A DNA stretch of 21,743 nt from Scybalousia_A sp964626385 (lineage in GTDB: Bacteria; Bacteroidota; Bacteroidia; Bacteroidales; P3), in contig CAZVEO010000038.1 of NCBI GenBank assembly GCA_964626385.1, positions 1-21,743 of the forward strand. Direction: 5' to 3'. The notes beneath the pieces are model-generated. The model saw only the letters and a list, made by a program, of their open reading frames with translations, ran no database searches and was not told where the DNA came from. This document shows positions 6,847 to 13,728 of this stretch, in pieces. Position 1 is the first letter of the stretch. Every line of letters starts with the position of its first letter. The position numbers and the translations under genes are program-made.

Positions 6847-8265
6847 TTATATTCTGTCCAAGGCAACAATATTTTCTATATGATGAGTATGTGGAAACAT
6901 ATCTACGGGTTGTATTTTTGTTACTCTATATTTAGAGGAAAGAAATTTTAAATCTCTCGCCTGAGTAGCAGGATTACAAGAGATATAAACTATTCTTCTT
7001 GCTGTAGTATTTAATATTTGATTTATCACCGTCTCAGCCATTCCACTCCTTGGAGGATCTGTTATAATAATATCGGGAGAAAGATTTTGTTTGATAAAAT
7101 CTTCATTCAATACCTTCGCCATATCACCTGCATAAAAAACAGTGTTGTTTATATTGTTTTCTTTGCTGTTTATTTTTGCATCCTCTACAGCATCCTCTAC
7201 ATATTCTATACCTACAACCTTTTTTGCCTTATCGGCTATAAAGTTTGCTATTGTACCTGTGCCTGTATAAAGGTCATAAACAACATCTTGTTTTTGTATA
7301 TCAGCCATTTGAGCAGCAAAAGTATATAATTTTAGAGCCTGAGGAGCATTGGTTTGATAAAAAGTTTTGGGACGTATTTTAAATTGCAAAGGTCTACTAT
7401 TCTCTTCGTTGAAACGAGTCATACGTTCTATTATATGGTCTTTGCCCTCAAAAACAATAAATTCTTGGTCTGATAAAGAGTCATTGAGTTTGGTATTTAT
7501 GCAATATTGCAAAGAGGTTATTTGATTAAAACGTTGTTTCAAAGCATTCATAACATCGTTTATTACTTTCTTATCTTCCAAAGCAAAAACAACCACAACC
7601 ATCAAATCACTGTTTTGAGTTGTTCTTATGATAAGATTTCGCATAATTCCGCTATGCTCTCTTATGTTGTAATAAGGTATATGCTTTTGTAAGGTATAAT
7701 CTCTTAAAAAGTTACGTATTTCGTTGGATATATCGGCTTGTAAAACACATTTTTCTATATTAAGAACTTTGTCAAACAAACCACTGATATGAAAGCCAAG
7801 AGCAGGCTCATCATCTTGTCCTTTTACAAAATCTTTTTTCCACGCACGAGAAGAAAAAGTAAACTCTAACTTATTCCTATAATAATAAATATTGTCTGCA
7901 CCCTCTATAGCAGAAATATTTTGACAAGATATTCCGCCAATACGCTCCAAGCTATCTATCACTTGTTGTTGTTTGTATTTTTTTTGCCATTCATAGTCCA
8001 ACATTTGCCAAGAACAACCTCCGCAATTATCAAAATGAGGACACTTTACCTCTACTCTTTTATCAGAAAAAGATTTGATTTGCAATACCTTTGCCAAACA
8101 AAAACTATGCTTTTGCTTATATACCAAAGCCTCTATAGTATCTCCTGGTGCTACCTTAGGTACAAAGATAACCTTATCCTCTTGTCTTAATATAGCATTA
8201 CCTTCAGCAGCAAAGCCCTCCACAAACGCATCTTCTATAATGTATTGCAATTTCTTTTTTCTCAT
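6847..8265 (-). CDS. rlmD: 23S rRNA (uracil-C5)-methyltransferase, RlmD/RumA family
   Basis: 472 residues. An N-terminal TRAM-type RNA-binding domain (about 5-65) precedes an iron-sulphur site with C75, C81 and C84 in CPHFDNCGGC plus C173, the RumA pattern for a 4Fe-4S cluster. The methyltransferase domain has FYQTN (302-306), the SAM-binding DLYTGTGTIA (331-340), DPPR (403-406), the nucleophile C430 in VYISCNPAT, and E464 in the PHTHHIEN terminus. It should methylate a uridine of 23S rRNA (U1939 in E. coli numbering). Several family members occur in bacteria and differ in target base, so the exact uridine is less sure than the family. It lies downstream of rpmH with a terminator between them. 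All catalytic residues look intact. Confidence 0.92.
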   Translation of the reverse strand: MRKKKLQYIIEDAFVEGFAAEGNAILRQEDKVIFVPKVAPGDTIEALVYKQKHSFCLAKVLQIKSFSDKRVEVKCPHFDNCGGCSWQMLDYEWQKKYKQQQVIDSLERIGGISCQNISAIEGADNIYYYRNKLEFTFSSRAWKKDFVKGQDDEPALGFHISGLFDKVLNIEKCVLQADISNEIRNFLRDYTLQKHIPYYNIREHSGIMRNLIIRTTQNSDLMVVVVFALEDKKVINDVMNALKQRFNQITSLQYCINTKLNDSLSDQEFIVFEGKDHIIERMTRFNEENSRPLQFKIRPKTFYQTNAPQALKLYTFAAQMADIQKQDVVYDLYTGTGTIANFIADKAKKVVGIEYVEDAVEDAKINSKENNINNTVFYAGDMAKVLNEDFIKQNLSPDIIITDPPRSGMAETVINQILNTTARRIVYISCNPATQARDLKFLSSKYRVTKIQPVDMFPHTHHIENIVALDRI

Positions 8266-8304
8266 ACAAATAAAGGGTGTATAATTATCTTCCTAAATAC
8301 AAAC

Positions 8305-8339
8305 AAAAAAGCGAACAGTAACACTTAGTATCACTGCTC
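8305..8339 (-). terminator. Terminator of rpmH
   Basis: On the minus strand GAGCAGTGA and TTACTGTTC form a 9-bp stem with G-U pairs (8313-8339), followed by GC and six T (8310-8305). It lies between rpmH and rlmD. Confidence 0.6.
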
Positions 8340-8369
8340 ACATAATTCTTAATAAACTACAAGCATTTA

Positions 8370-8516
8370 CTATCTTTCGTCAGAAACTGTAAGTTTTTTT
8401 CTTCCGTGTCTACGTCTTGCATTCAATATTTTTCTTCCGCTTGCGGTAGACATTCTTAATCTAAACCCATGTTTATTAACTCTCTTTCTTCTCGAAGGTT
8501 GGTATGTTCTTTTCAT
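8370..8516 (-). CDS. rpmH: 50S ribosomal protein L34
   Basis: A 48-residue reading frame, easy to miss because of its size. The translation starts MKRTYQPSRRKRVNKHGF, contains MSTASGRKILNARRRHGRKKL and ends TVSDER. This is the highly conserved, arginine/lysine-rich L34 of the large ribosomal subunit: KRTYQPSxRKRxxxHGFRxRM and the GRxxLxxRRxxGRxxL segment both fit. A strong promoter lies 57 nt upstream and a terminator downstream. rnpA, the usual partner of rpmH in many phyla, is not adjacent; rlmD follows instead. The identification is secure. Confidence 0.97.
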   Translation of the reverse strand: MKRTYQPSRRKRVNKHGFRLRMSTASGRKILNARRRHGRKKLTVSDER

Positions 8517-8573
8517 CTCTCTATATGTTTCTTTTGTTTTCTAAAAAAAAAAATAATACTCTATATTTGATTT

Positions 8574-8604
8574 GCAAAGATACTACTTTTTTATAAAACT
8601 ACAA
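8574..8604 (-). promoter_or_regulatory. Promoter of rpmH
   Basis: Read on the minus strand: TTG (8604-8602), a 19-nt spacer, then TATCTTTGC (8582-8574). Both elements fit the Bacteroidota consensus. It points away from the riboswitch promoter starting at 8629, so the two share a short divergent control region. Confidence 0.75.
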
Positions 8605-8628
8605 CATTTTTTATTTTTTTTTGTTTTT

Positions 8629-8662
8629 TTTGCTTTGTTGTAAATAAATTGTATAACTTTGC
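8629..8662 (+). promoter_or_regulatory. Promoter of the cobalamin riboswitch transcript
   Basis: TTTG at 8629-8632, a 21-nt spacer, then TAACTTTGC at 8654-8662. The predicted start is near 8667, just ahead of the first riboswitch stem. Confidence 0.72.
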
Positions 8663-8675
8663 AAACTGATTTTGT

Positions 8676-8850
8676 GGTTTATCGAAACATTTTTCGTTTC
8701 CGATAATTAAAAGGGAAATAGGTGAAAGTCCTATACAGTCCCGCTGCTGTGAGTCTCATATAAAAGAGATTTGAAACAACTAAGCCACTGTTTTTACAAA
8801 AAAGGACGGGAAGGCGTTTCAAATAGAGATAAGTCAGAAGACCTGCCATA
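8676..8850 (+). promoter_or_regulatory. Cobalamin (B12) riboswitch
   Basis: All hallmark blocks of the B12-binding RNA occur in order: a first hairpin (TTATCGAAAC with GTTTCCGATAA, 8679-8706); GGGAA followed by GGTGAAAGTCC; the B12 box CAGTCCCGCTGCTGTGAG; GCCACTG; GACGGGAAGGCG; and AGTCAGAAGACCTGCC ending at 8847. About 155 nt of further leader separate the aptamer from the ATG at 9005. A short hairpin (TCGAA...TTCGA, 8857-8878) follows the aptamer and could be part of the switching platform. By analogy with known examples, cobalamin binding should lower expression of the downstream gene. The aptamer call is secure; whether the switch acts on transcription or translation is not. Confidence 0.95.
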
Positions 8851-9004
8851 AAAGAGTCGAATTTTGTTAAATCTTCGAGGATTGAGATAGACAAAGATAA
8901 AATGTTTGTTATTTTTTTTATTTACTTTTCTTCTGAGAAGTTTTTATCAATTTCGACCACATAGTTAAAAAGAATATAACTAAGTTAAGAAAATATAAAG
9001 AACG

Positions 9005-10636
9005 ATGAAGAAAAGTATTTTTTTTATATCCCTGTGTGTTTTATTGGGATTGAATTTAAAAGCACAATATGACGGAGCCGTTGGTACTGAAGGCTGTCAA
9101 GCAATAAATCAAAACGATGATAGAATAATAGCTTGGGCCATAGGTGTAGAGGTCAATAGAGGCTTTTGGGACTATGGTGATAACAGAGTTGTTACTTATG
9201 GAGAACCTTATATGGCATTGGGTAAACCAGATTCTACAACCCTAAGAGCCATTTCTTTGGGAGAAGGAGGCTCTGCTTTGATTACTTTTGATAGACCTAT
9301 AGTAAATGGAGAGGGCAAGGACTTTGTTGTTTTTGAAAACGCTTTCGGACCTACTTTTTTGGAATTAGCTTTTGTAGAGGTAAGTTCTGATGGAATAAAC
9401 TTTTTTAGATTTCCAAATCAAACTACATCTTTTCACAACCCCGACAGCATAACGGAAGGACGTGGTGCAGAGCGTTACAACAATCTCGCAGGCAAATATG
9501 AATTGGGCTGGGGAGTTGGTTTTGATATTAGCGATATAGAAGACAACGCATTGTTAGATAAAAATAATATTCGTTTTGTCCGCTTGGTTGATGTTATCAA
9601 TGGCGTTAGCACCGATTCTGAAGGGCATATTATTTATGACGGTGTTTCTTGGGCAACCTATTCTCAAGGTTTTGACCTTACGGGTATAGGTATTATAAAC
9701 GGAGGCGAACCTTATAAGGTAGCAGATTTTGAAAATTTGGTTTTACAAACGAATTCTTTTGAAATCATTGATTTAGATAACTATACATATCAAGAAGACG
9801 ATATTTACCTTAAAGACAATATTTCTGAAGGACTTAATTTCTTAGGAAGTCTTTATTATTCTTATGGTTTTCCTATGTCAGTGGGCTTTGGGGTTAGCAA
9901 CATTTCGGACACTACTGCAACAATAAATGGTAATAGTGAATATCGTTCTGCCTACTACATTGCTGCTCCTTTGTATGCTATGGAAGGAGAAAATCACAAT
10001 TATTTGATTGCTTACTATGATGCTTGGACTGATAATCAACATAATATTGTGAAACGTACAGATAACCAACCATTTTCTCCACTTGGTTGCTATGTATCCA
10101 AATCACTTGCTGCGTTGGAAGATTTAGAAGCCTCTACAACAGAAAATCTTTATTTCAAAATCATAGCAACAGGTTACGACTCAGAAGAGAATATAACCGA
10201 TACAGCTCAAATATATCTTTACGATGCAAACAATGGTATTACAAATTTAAACGATTGGAGATATCTTAATTTGGCTCCATTAGGAGAGGTAAGCAAAATT
10301 GTCTTTTCTTTGGAATGTACAGATAGTTATGTTTCTAATTATTTTTGCATAGACAATTTTGTTTATACCAATAGCAATCTTTCAACAATGGAAAACATCG
10401 TTGCAGATAATACCCAAATCAAAATTTATCCAAATCCTACAAAAGACTTTACTACAATAGAAACTACAGAAAATTCCAAATTACAAATCTTTGATATGCA
10501 AGGTCGTTTGGTTATAAACAAGGATTTGACAAAAGGAGCAAATCAAATAAATGTTCAAAATCTACAGCAAGGAACTTATTTAGTTAAAATAATTACTTCT
10601 TCTAATATTATCTCTAAAAAGCTAATAGTCAAATAA
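9005..10636 (+). CDS. B12-riboswitch-controlled secreted protein with DUF4465-like domain and T9SS sorting domain
   Basis: 543 residues. Signal peptide 1-20 (MKKSIFFISLCVLLGLNLKA), then Q21. An N-terminal domain (about 22-235) carries GFWDYGDNRVVTYG, LGEGGSALITFDRPI and DFVVFENAF, seen in Bacteroidota proteins labelled cell-surface protein. A second domain (about 250-455; NFLGSLYYSYGF, SVGFGVSN, YYIAAPL) resembles DUF4465. The last 72 residues (IKIYPNPTKD... to ...ISKKLIVK) are a type A T9SS C-terminal sorting domain, so the mature protein should cross the outer membrane and be released or anchored outside. Control by a B12 riboswitch suggests a role in corrinoid capture; Bacteroides is known to make surface B12-binding proteins, but homology to those is my inference. 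No btuB-like gene is adjacent and a terminator follows, so it appears monocistronic. The leader is A-rich with no clear Shine-Dalgarno. Confidence 0.85.
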   Translation: MKKSIFFISLCVLLGLNLKAQYDGAVGTEGCQAINQNDDRIIAWAIGVEVNRGFWDYGDNRVVTYGEPYMALGKPDSTTLRAISLGEGGSALITFDRPIVNGEGKDFVVFENAFGPTFLELAFVEVSSDGINFFRFPNQTTSFHNPDSITEGRGAERYNNLAGKYELGWGVGFDISDIEDNALLDKNNIRFVRLVDVINGVSTDSEGHIIYDGVSWATYSQGFDLTGIGIINGGEPYKVADFENLVLQTNSFEIIDLDNYTYQEDDIYLKDNISEGLNFLGSLYYSYGFPMSVGFGVSNISDTTATINGNSEYRSAYYIAAPLYAMEGENHNYLIAYYDAWTDNQHNIVKRTDNQPFSPLGCYVSKSLAALEDLEASTTENLYFKIIATGYDSEENITDTAQIYLYDANNGITNLNDWRYLNLAPLGEVSKIVFSLECTDSYVSNYFCIDNFVYTNSNLSTMENIVADNTQIKIYPNPTKDFTTIETTENSKLQIFDMQGRLVINKDLTKGANQINVQNLQQGTYLVKIITSSNIISKKLIVK

Positions 10637-10689
10637 AAGAAATCGTTTCCTTACAACCTCACTAAAAATAAGGAAATTAAAAATATAGT

Positions 10690-10742
10690 GTTAGGGGAGA
10701 GAAATAGTGTTTATCTTTATTTTCTCTCTCCTAACCATTTTT
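10690..10742 (+). terminator. Terminator of the riboswitch-controlled gene
   Basis: GTTAGGGGAGAGAAA (10690-10704) pairs with TTTCTCTCTCCTAAC (10721-10735), a 15-bp stem with one G-U pair, followed by CATTTTTA. It begins 53 nt after the stop codon. Confidence 0.82.
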
Positions 10743-10743
10743 A

Positions 10744-10806
10744 CAGGCTCAGTCTGTTTTATAAGGACAAAGCCACAGGCTCAGCCTGTTCTATAAGGGC
10801 AAAGCC
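10744..10806. repeat. Two tandem 31-nt units of a palindromic intergenic repeat
   Basis: Units at 10744-10774 and 10776-10806 differ at about four positions. Each begins with the small palindrome CAGGCTCAGYCTG and ends in TATAAGGRCAAAGCC. A third copy is at 2-32. An inverted, diverged piece (AGGCTCTGCCCTATA, about 10820-10834) can pair back with the end of the second unit. Not protein-coding as far as I can see. Confidence 0.75.
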
Positions 10807-10839
10807 GTTACTTTTTTTAAAGGCTCTGCCCTATAAAAA

Positions 10840-10865
10840 CACCCACAGGGTACACCCTGTGGGTG
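10840..10865. repeat. Perfect 12-bp inverted repeat
   Basis: CACCCACAGGGT (10840-10851) and ACCCTGTGGGTG (10854-10865) are exact reverse complements separated by AC. The stem is unusually G+C-rich for this DNA. No T run follows, so it is not a standard terminator; it belongs to the palindrome cluster around it. Confidence 0.75.
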
Positions 10866-10903
10866 CGACTTTACCCTATCACAACCTATGTAAACTTATA
10901 CTA

Positions 10904-11036
10904 ACTCACAAAGTATAGGCTTTGCTCATATAGGTCAGCCTCAGGCTGTAACCTATGCTAACTTATAATAACCTATAAAAAAACAAAAAAAACAAAAAAA
11001 ACGAAAAAAAATAACAAAAGAAAAAATAAAAAATCC
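10904..11036. repeat. Palindrome-rich sequence then an A-rich tract
   Basis: 10904-10976 has repeated TAACCTATR and CTAACTTATA words and the inverted partner CAGCCTCAGGCTG (about 10938-10950) of the CAGGCTCAGCCTG unit. From about 10976 to 11033 the plus strand is almost all A with scattered C, G and T. I see no gene here. Confidence 0.55.
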
Positions 11037-11080
11037 GTTTACTGATTATCAATGAGTTATAAAATAAAAACGTGCACGCG

Positions 11081-11112
11081 TTTGGTCAGGTCAAAAAATG
11101 TTCGTAACTTTG
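11081..11112 (+). promoter_or_regulatory. Promoter inside the repeat element
   Basis: TTTG at 11081-11084, a 20-nt spacer, then TAACTTTG at 11105-11112. Predicted initiation is near 11118, about 65 nt before the 17-bp hairpin, with no convincing gene downstream on this strand. Confidence 0.6.
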
Positions 11113-11181
11113 TAAGAGAAAAAGATACCTACCACAAAATTCACCATTTTTACCATTGTAACTACTTGATAATCAATAATA

Positions 11182-11219
11182 ACGAATCTTCGTTTCGATT
11201 TCTCGAAACGAAGATTCGT
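11182..11219 (+). ncRNA. Core hairpin of the repeat element (candidate structured RNA)
   Basis: ACGAATCTTCGTTTCGA (11182-11198) and its perfect complement (11203-11219) form a 17-bp stem around a TTTC loop. A second copy of the 3' arm (ACGAAGATTCAT, 11229-11240) follows at once and could compete for the same 5' arm, giving two alternative pairings. Hairpin and spare arm are identical in copy 2. RNA status is inferred from the upstream promoter and this conservation; no known RNA family is recognised. Confidence 0.45.
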
Positions 11220-11506
11220 CGAAATAAAACGAAGATTCATTTTTGTAAAATCCCGATTTGGAAATTTTTTTCTTCAAAAAACCTCTCGAAAACGCTGAAA
11301 ATCAAGAAAAATGCCCAATTTTGACCCTTAAAAAAAGGTTAAGTTATTGATAATCAGTAATAGCATCCTTGTTTTTGACTTTTAAATGGGTATTTACGCG
11401 ATTTTCCGAAAAAAATTTTTAGGAGATATTTTTTTGAAATAATTCCACTTTTTCTATGCTAACGTTTCATTATAAATTTTGTATTATTTTTTTACGTACA
11501 AGTTTA

Positions 11507-11538
11507 CAAAAAAAGGACACTTAATGGAAGTGTCCTTT
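11507..11538 (-). terminator. Terminator of the M13 peptidase gene
   Basis: AAAGGACACTT (11512-11522) pairs perfectly with AAGTGTCCTTT (11528-11538) around a 5-nt loop. On the minus strand the stem is followed by an uninterrupted T run. It lies 30 nt beyond the peptidase stop codon and may also end transcripts coming from the repeat element on the plus strand. Confidence 0.85.
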
Positions 11539-11568
11539 AATTTTATCTTATAAAAATCTATGAGTATA

Positions 11569-13608
11569 TTACCAAAGTTTTAAGCGTTCGCTTGGTTTTA
11601 TATACATTTTATCAGAAGGTTGTACATCAAAAGCTTTATACCACATATCAATATGAGGCAAAGCACCATTTACTCTCCAACGTCCCAAAGAGTGAGGGTC
11701 AGATTTGGTTAGTTGTCTTATGCCCTGTTCTGTTATATTGCTTGCCCAAACTCCAGCGTATGCAAGGAAAAATCTTTGGTCGGCAGTAAAACCATCTATT
11801 ACTAGTAGATCCTTGCCCTTAGTAGCATTTTTATAAGCATACCAGGCAACTTGCAAACCACCGTGGTCAGCCAAATTTTCTCCTAAAGTAAATTGTCCAT
11901 TTGCATTAAGGTCAGGTAAAACTTTTATTTGAGAGAAAAATTCTGCATATTGTTTTCCCTTTTCTTTAAAGTTTTCTACATCAGAGGCTACCCACCAATC
12001 TGTCATATTACCATCTTTATCGTAATGAGAACCTTGGTCATCAAAACCATGGGTCATTTCGTGTCCTATAACCACACCTATTGCACCATAATTAAAGGCA
12101 TCGTCTGCCTCAGGGTCAAAGAAAGGATATTGCAATATTCCGGCAGGGAAACAAATTTCGTTTGTCGTAGGGTTGTAATAAGCGTTGACAGTTTGAGGAT
12201 ACATTTGCCATTCGTCTATATCTACAGGCTTGCCTGCTTTTTTGTCCAAATTGTCCTTTGTCCAAAAACGATTACACTCCATTATATTCTCATAATAAGA
12301 CTTGCTGTTGTCTATGTTTAAAGCAGTCATATCGGTCCATGTATCAGGATAACCTATTTTAACATAGAATGTAAGCAATTTTTCTAAAGCTGCTATTTTT
12401 GTCTCTGGTGTCATCCAATCTTGTGCTTTTATTCTCTCTGCCAAAGCAATTTGAAGATTTTTTACAAGTTTAGACATTCTTTCCTTTGAGGACTGAGGGA
12501 AATATTTCTCAGCATACATTTTACCCAAAGCCTCTCCCATTTGTCTTTCCACTTGAGAGGTACAACGTCTCCATCTTGGTTGCATTTCTTTTGAGCCAGA
12601 AAGAGTCTTGCCAAAGAAATCAAAATTTGCCTCCGCTATTTCGTCACTAAGGTAAGAAGCAGAAGAAGTAATTACATCCCATTCCAAATAAGCCCTGTAT
12701 TCCTCAGGTTTGATAGTGGCAAGAAGCTCATTTATTCCCGCAACAAAAGAAGGCTGACCAACTACCATGGTTTGAATATAAGCATCCTTAACTCCCATAG
12801 CATTCATTGTCTTACGCAATGAAACATTTGGGTATTTGGATTCAAATTCTTGCAAAGTCATTTTGTTGTAGTTAGCCTCCACATCTCTCAGTTCTGTACG
12901 AGAAAGAGAAACTTTTGCTATTGCAGTCTCTACATTCATTATAGCTTGCATTTTCTTTTTGGCATCTTTTTCCTTAAAACCAAATAGTTTAAACATACGA
13001 ATTATATGTTTTTTATATGCCTCACGTATTTCTTTGGTGTTGTCATCATTGTCCAAATAATACTCTTTTTGTCCAAGTGTCAAACCGCTTTGATATAAAT
13101 TTAAAATATTGTTTTTAGAGTCCTTCTCATCGGCATTAAATCCCATATACATAAACTCTTGCAAGCCCGTAGGAGCATATTTTAATTGCCATTCCAAAAG
13201 TTGAGCATTGTTTTTGCAAGCCTCCAACTCTTTTATTATAGGCATTATAGGAGTAATACCATCGCTGTTTCTTTTGGTAGAGTCCATTGCCATTTTGTAC
13301 AAATCGGCAAGTTTTTGTTCTGTAGAGCCTTTTGGATAGGTTTTCTTTAACAAATCGTTAAGAATAGTGTTTATTCTTTCGCTGTTGTCCTTAGCCAATT
13401 GGTCAAAAGAACCAAAACGAGAATAAGCAGCAGGCAAAGGGTTGTTTTTCATCCAACCTCCACAAGCAAATTCATAAAAGTCCTCAGATGGCTTTACATT
13501 TTTGTTTAGATTTTCAGGTCTGATTCCCGAGGACAAAGTTTCTTGTCCGTTAGTTGCAAATCCCATACAAGCAAAAAACATTATGGGCAAAAGTTTTGTC
13601 ATTTTCAT
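11569..13608 (-). CDS. pepO: M13 family zinc metallopeptidase (neprilysin/PepO-like)
   Basis: 679 residues, full length for the family. Signal peptide about 1-21 (MKMTKLLPIMFFACMGFATNG) followed by Q22, so it is periplasmic or exported; initiation could also be at M3. The N-terminal M13 domain begins with SEDFYEFACGGWMKNNPLP. The catalytic domain has NAYYNP (475-480), the zinc site HEMTH at 516-520 (H516, E517, H520) and GENLADHGG (576-584) with E577 as third zinc ligand. The protein ends KPSERLKLW, resembling the family C-terminus but without the cysteine of animal neprilysins. It should cleave short peptides, though a specific substrate cannot be inferred. It is separated from the upstream TPR gene by a terminator and has its own terminator. 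Confidence 0.95.
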   Translation of the reverse strand: MKMTKLLPIMFFACMGFATNGQETLSSGIRPENLNKNVKPSEDFYEFACGGWMKNNPLPAAYSRFGSFDQLAKDNSERINTILNDLLKKTYPKGSTEQKLADLYKMAMDSTKRNSDGITPIMPIIKELEACKNNAQLLEWQLKYAPTGLQEFMYMGFNADEKDSKNNILNLYQSGLTLGQKEYYLDNDDNTKEIREAYKKHIIRMFKLFGFKEKDAKKKMQAIMNVETAIAKVSLSRTELRDVEANYNKMTLQEFESKYPNVSLRKTMNAMGVKDAYIQTMVVGQPSFVAGINELLATIKPEEYRAYLEWDVITSSASYLSDEIAEANFDFFGKTLSGSKEMQPRWRRCTSQVERQMGEALGKMYAEKYFPQSSKERMSKLVKNLQIALAERIKAQDWMTPETKIAALEKLLTFYVKIGYPDTWTDMTALNIDNSKSYYENIMECNRFWTKDNLDKKAGKPVDIDEWQMYPQTVNAYYNPTTNEICFPAGILQYPFFDPEADDAFNYGAIGVVIGHEMTHGFDDQGSHYDKDGNMTDWWVASDVENFKEKGKQYAEFFSQIKVLPDLNANGQFTLGENLADHGGLQVAWYAYKNATKGKDLLVIDGFTADQRFFLAYAGVWASNITEQGIRQLTKSDPHSLGRWRVNGALPHIDMWYKAFDVQPSDKMYIKPSERLKLW

Positions 13609-13655
13609 TTACTATAATAAGTTTAATATTTTTGATTAGTTATTTTTACTTTTCT

Positions 13656-13700
13656 AAAAAAAGCGTACTATGTTTGACAAAAAAAAAGTATCAAACATAG
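13656..13700 (-). terminator. Terminator of the TPR-protein gene
   Basis: CTATGTTTGA (13668-13677) pairs with TCAAACATAG (13691-13700). On the minus strand the stem is followed by TACGC and seven T (13662-13656). It separates the TPR gene from the peptidase gene. Confidence 0.72.
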
Positions 13701-13728
13701 CACAAACTTAATTCTATTCTTTCTTAAT

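Larger units (their letters stand above)
11039..11398 (+). repeat. Structured repeat element, copy 1
   Basis: The part 11171-11398 is repeated in inverted orientation at 21516-21743, with 24 mismatches over 228 nt and no gaps by hand alignment; 11179-11253 is identical. The part upstream of 11171 cannot be compared because copy 2 runs off the window. Near-inverted repeats TTACTGATTATCAATGA (11039-11055) and the complement of TTACTGATTATCAATAA (11344-11360) differ at one base and frame 322 nt. TGATWATCA also occurs at about 11168-11176. The core hairpin and promoter are listed separately. The reading frames inside look non-coding. The element may be a non-autonomous mobile element or a small-RNA locus. 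Confidence 0.8.

Noticed and set aside
10744..10806. Possible CRISPR array (two near-identical 31-nt units)
   Set aside because: The units abut with one intervening base, have no spacers and no cas genes nearby.
10688..10918. A 76-codon frame over the terminator and palindromic repeats
   Set aside because: It starts inside the terminator hairpin and is made of repeat units; it is not a plausible gene.
11052..11324. A 90-codon frame inside the repeat element
   Set aside because: The frame runs through the perfect hairpin, composition is K/N/F/R-rich as expected from A+T-rich non-coding DNA, and no domain or start context is recognisable.
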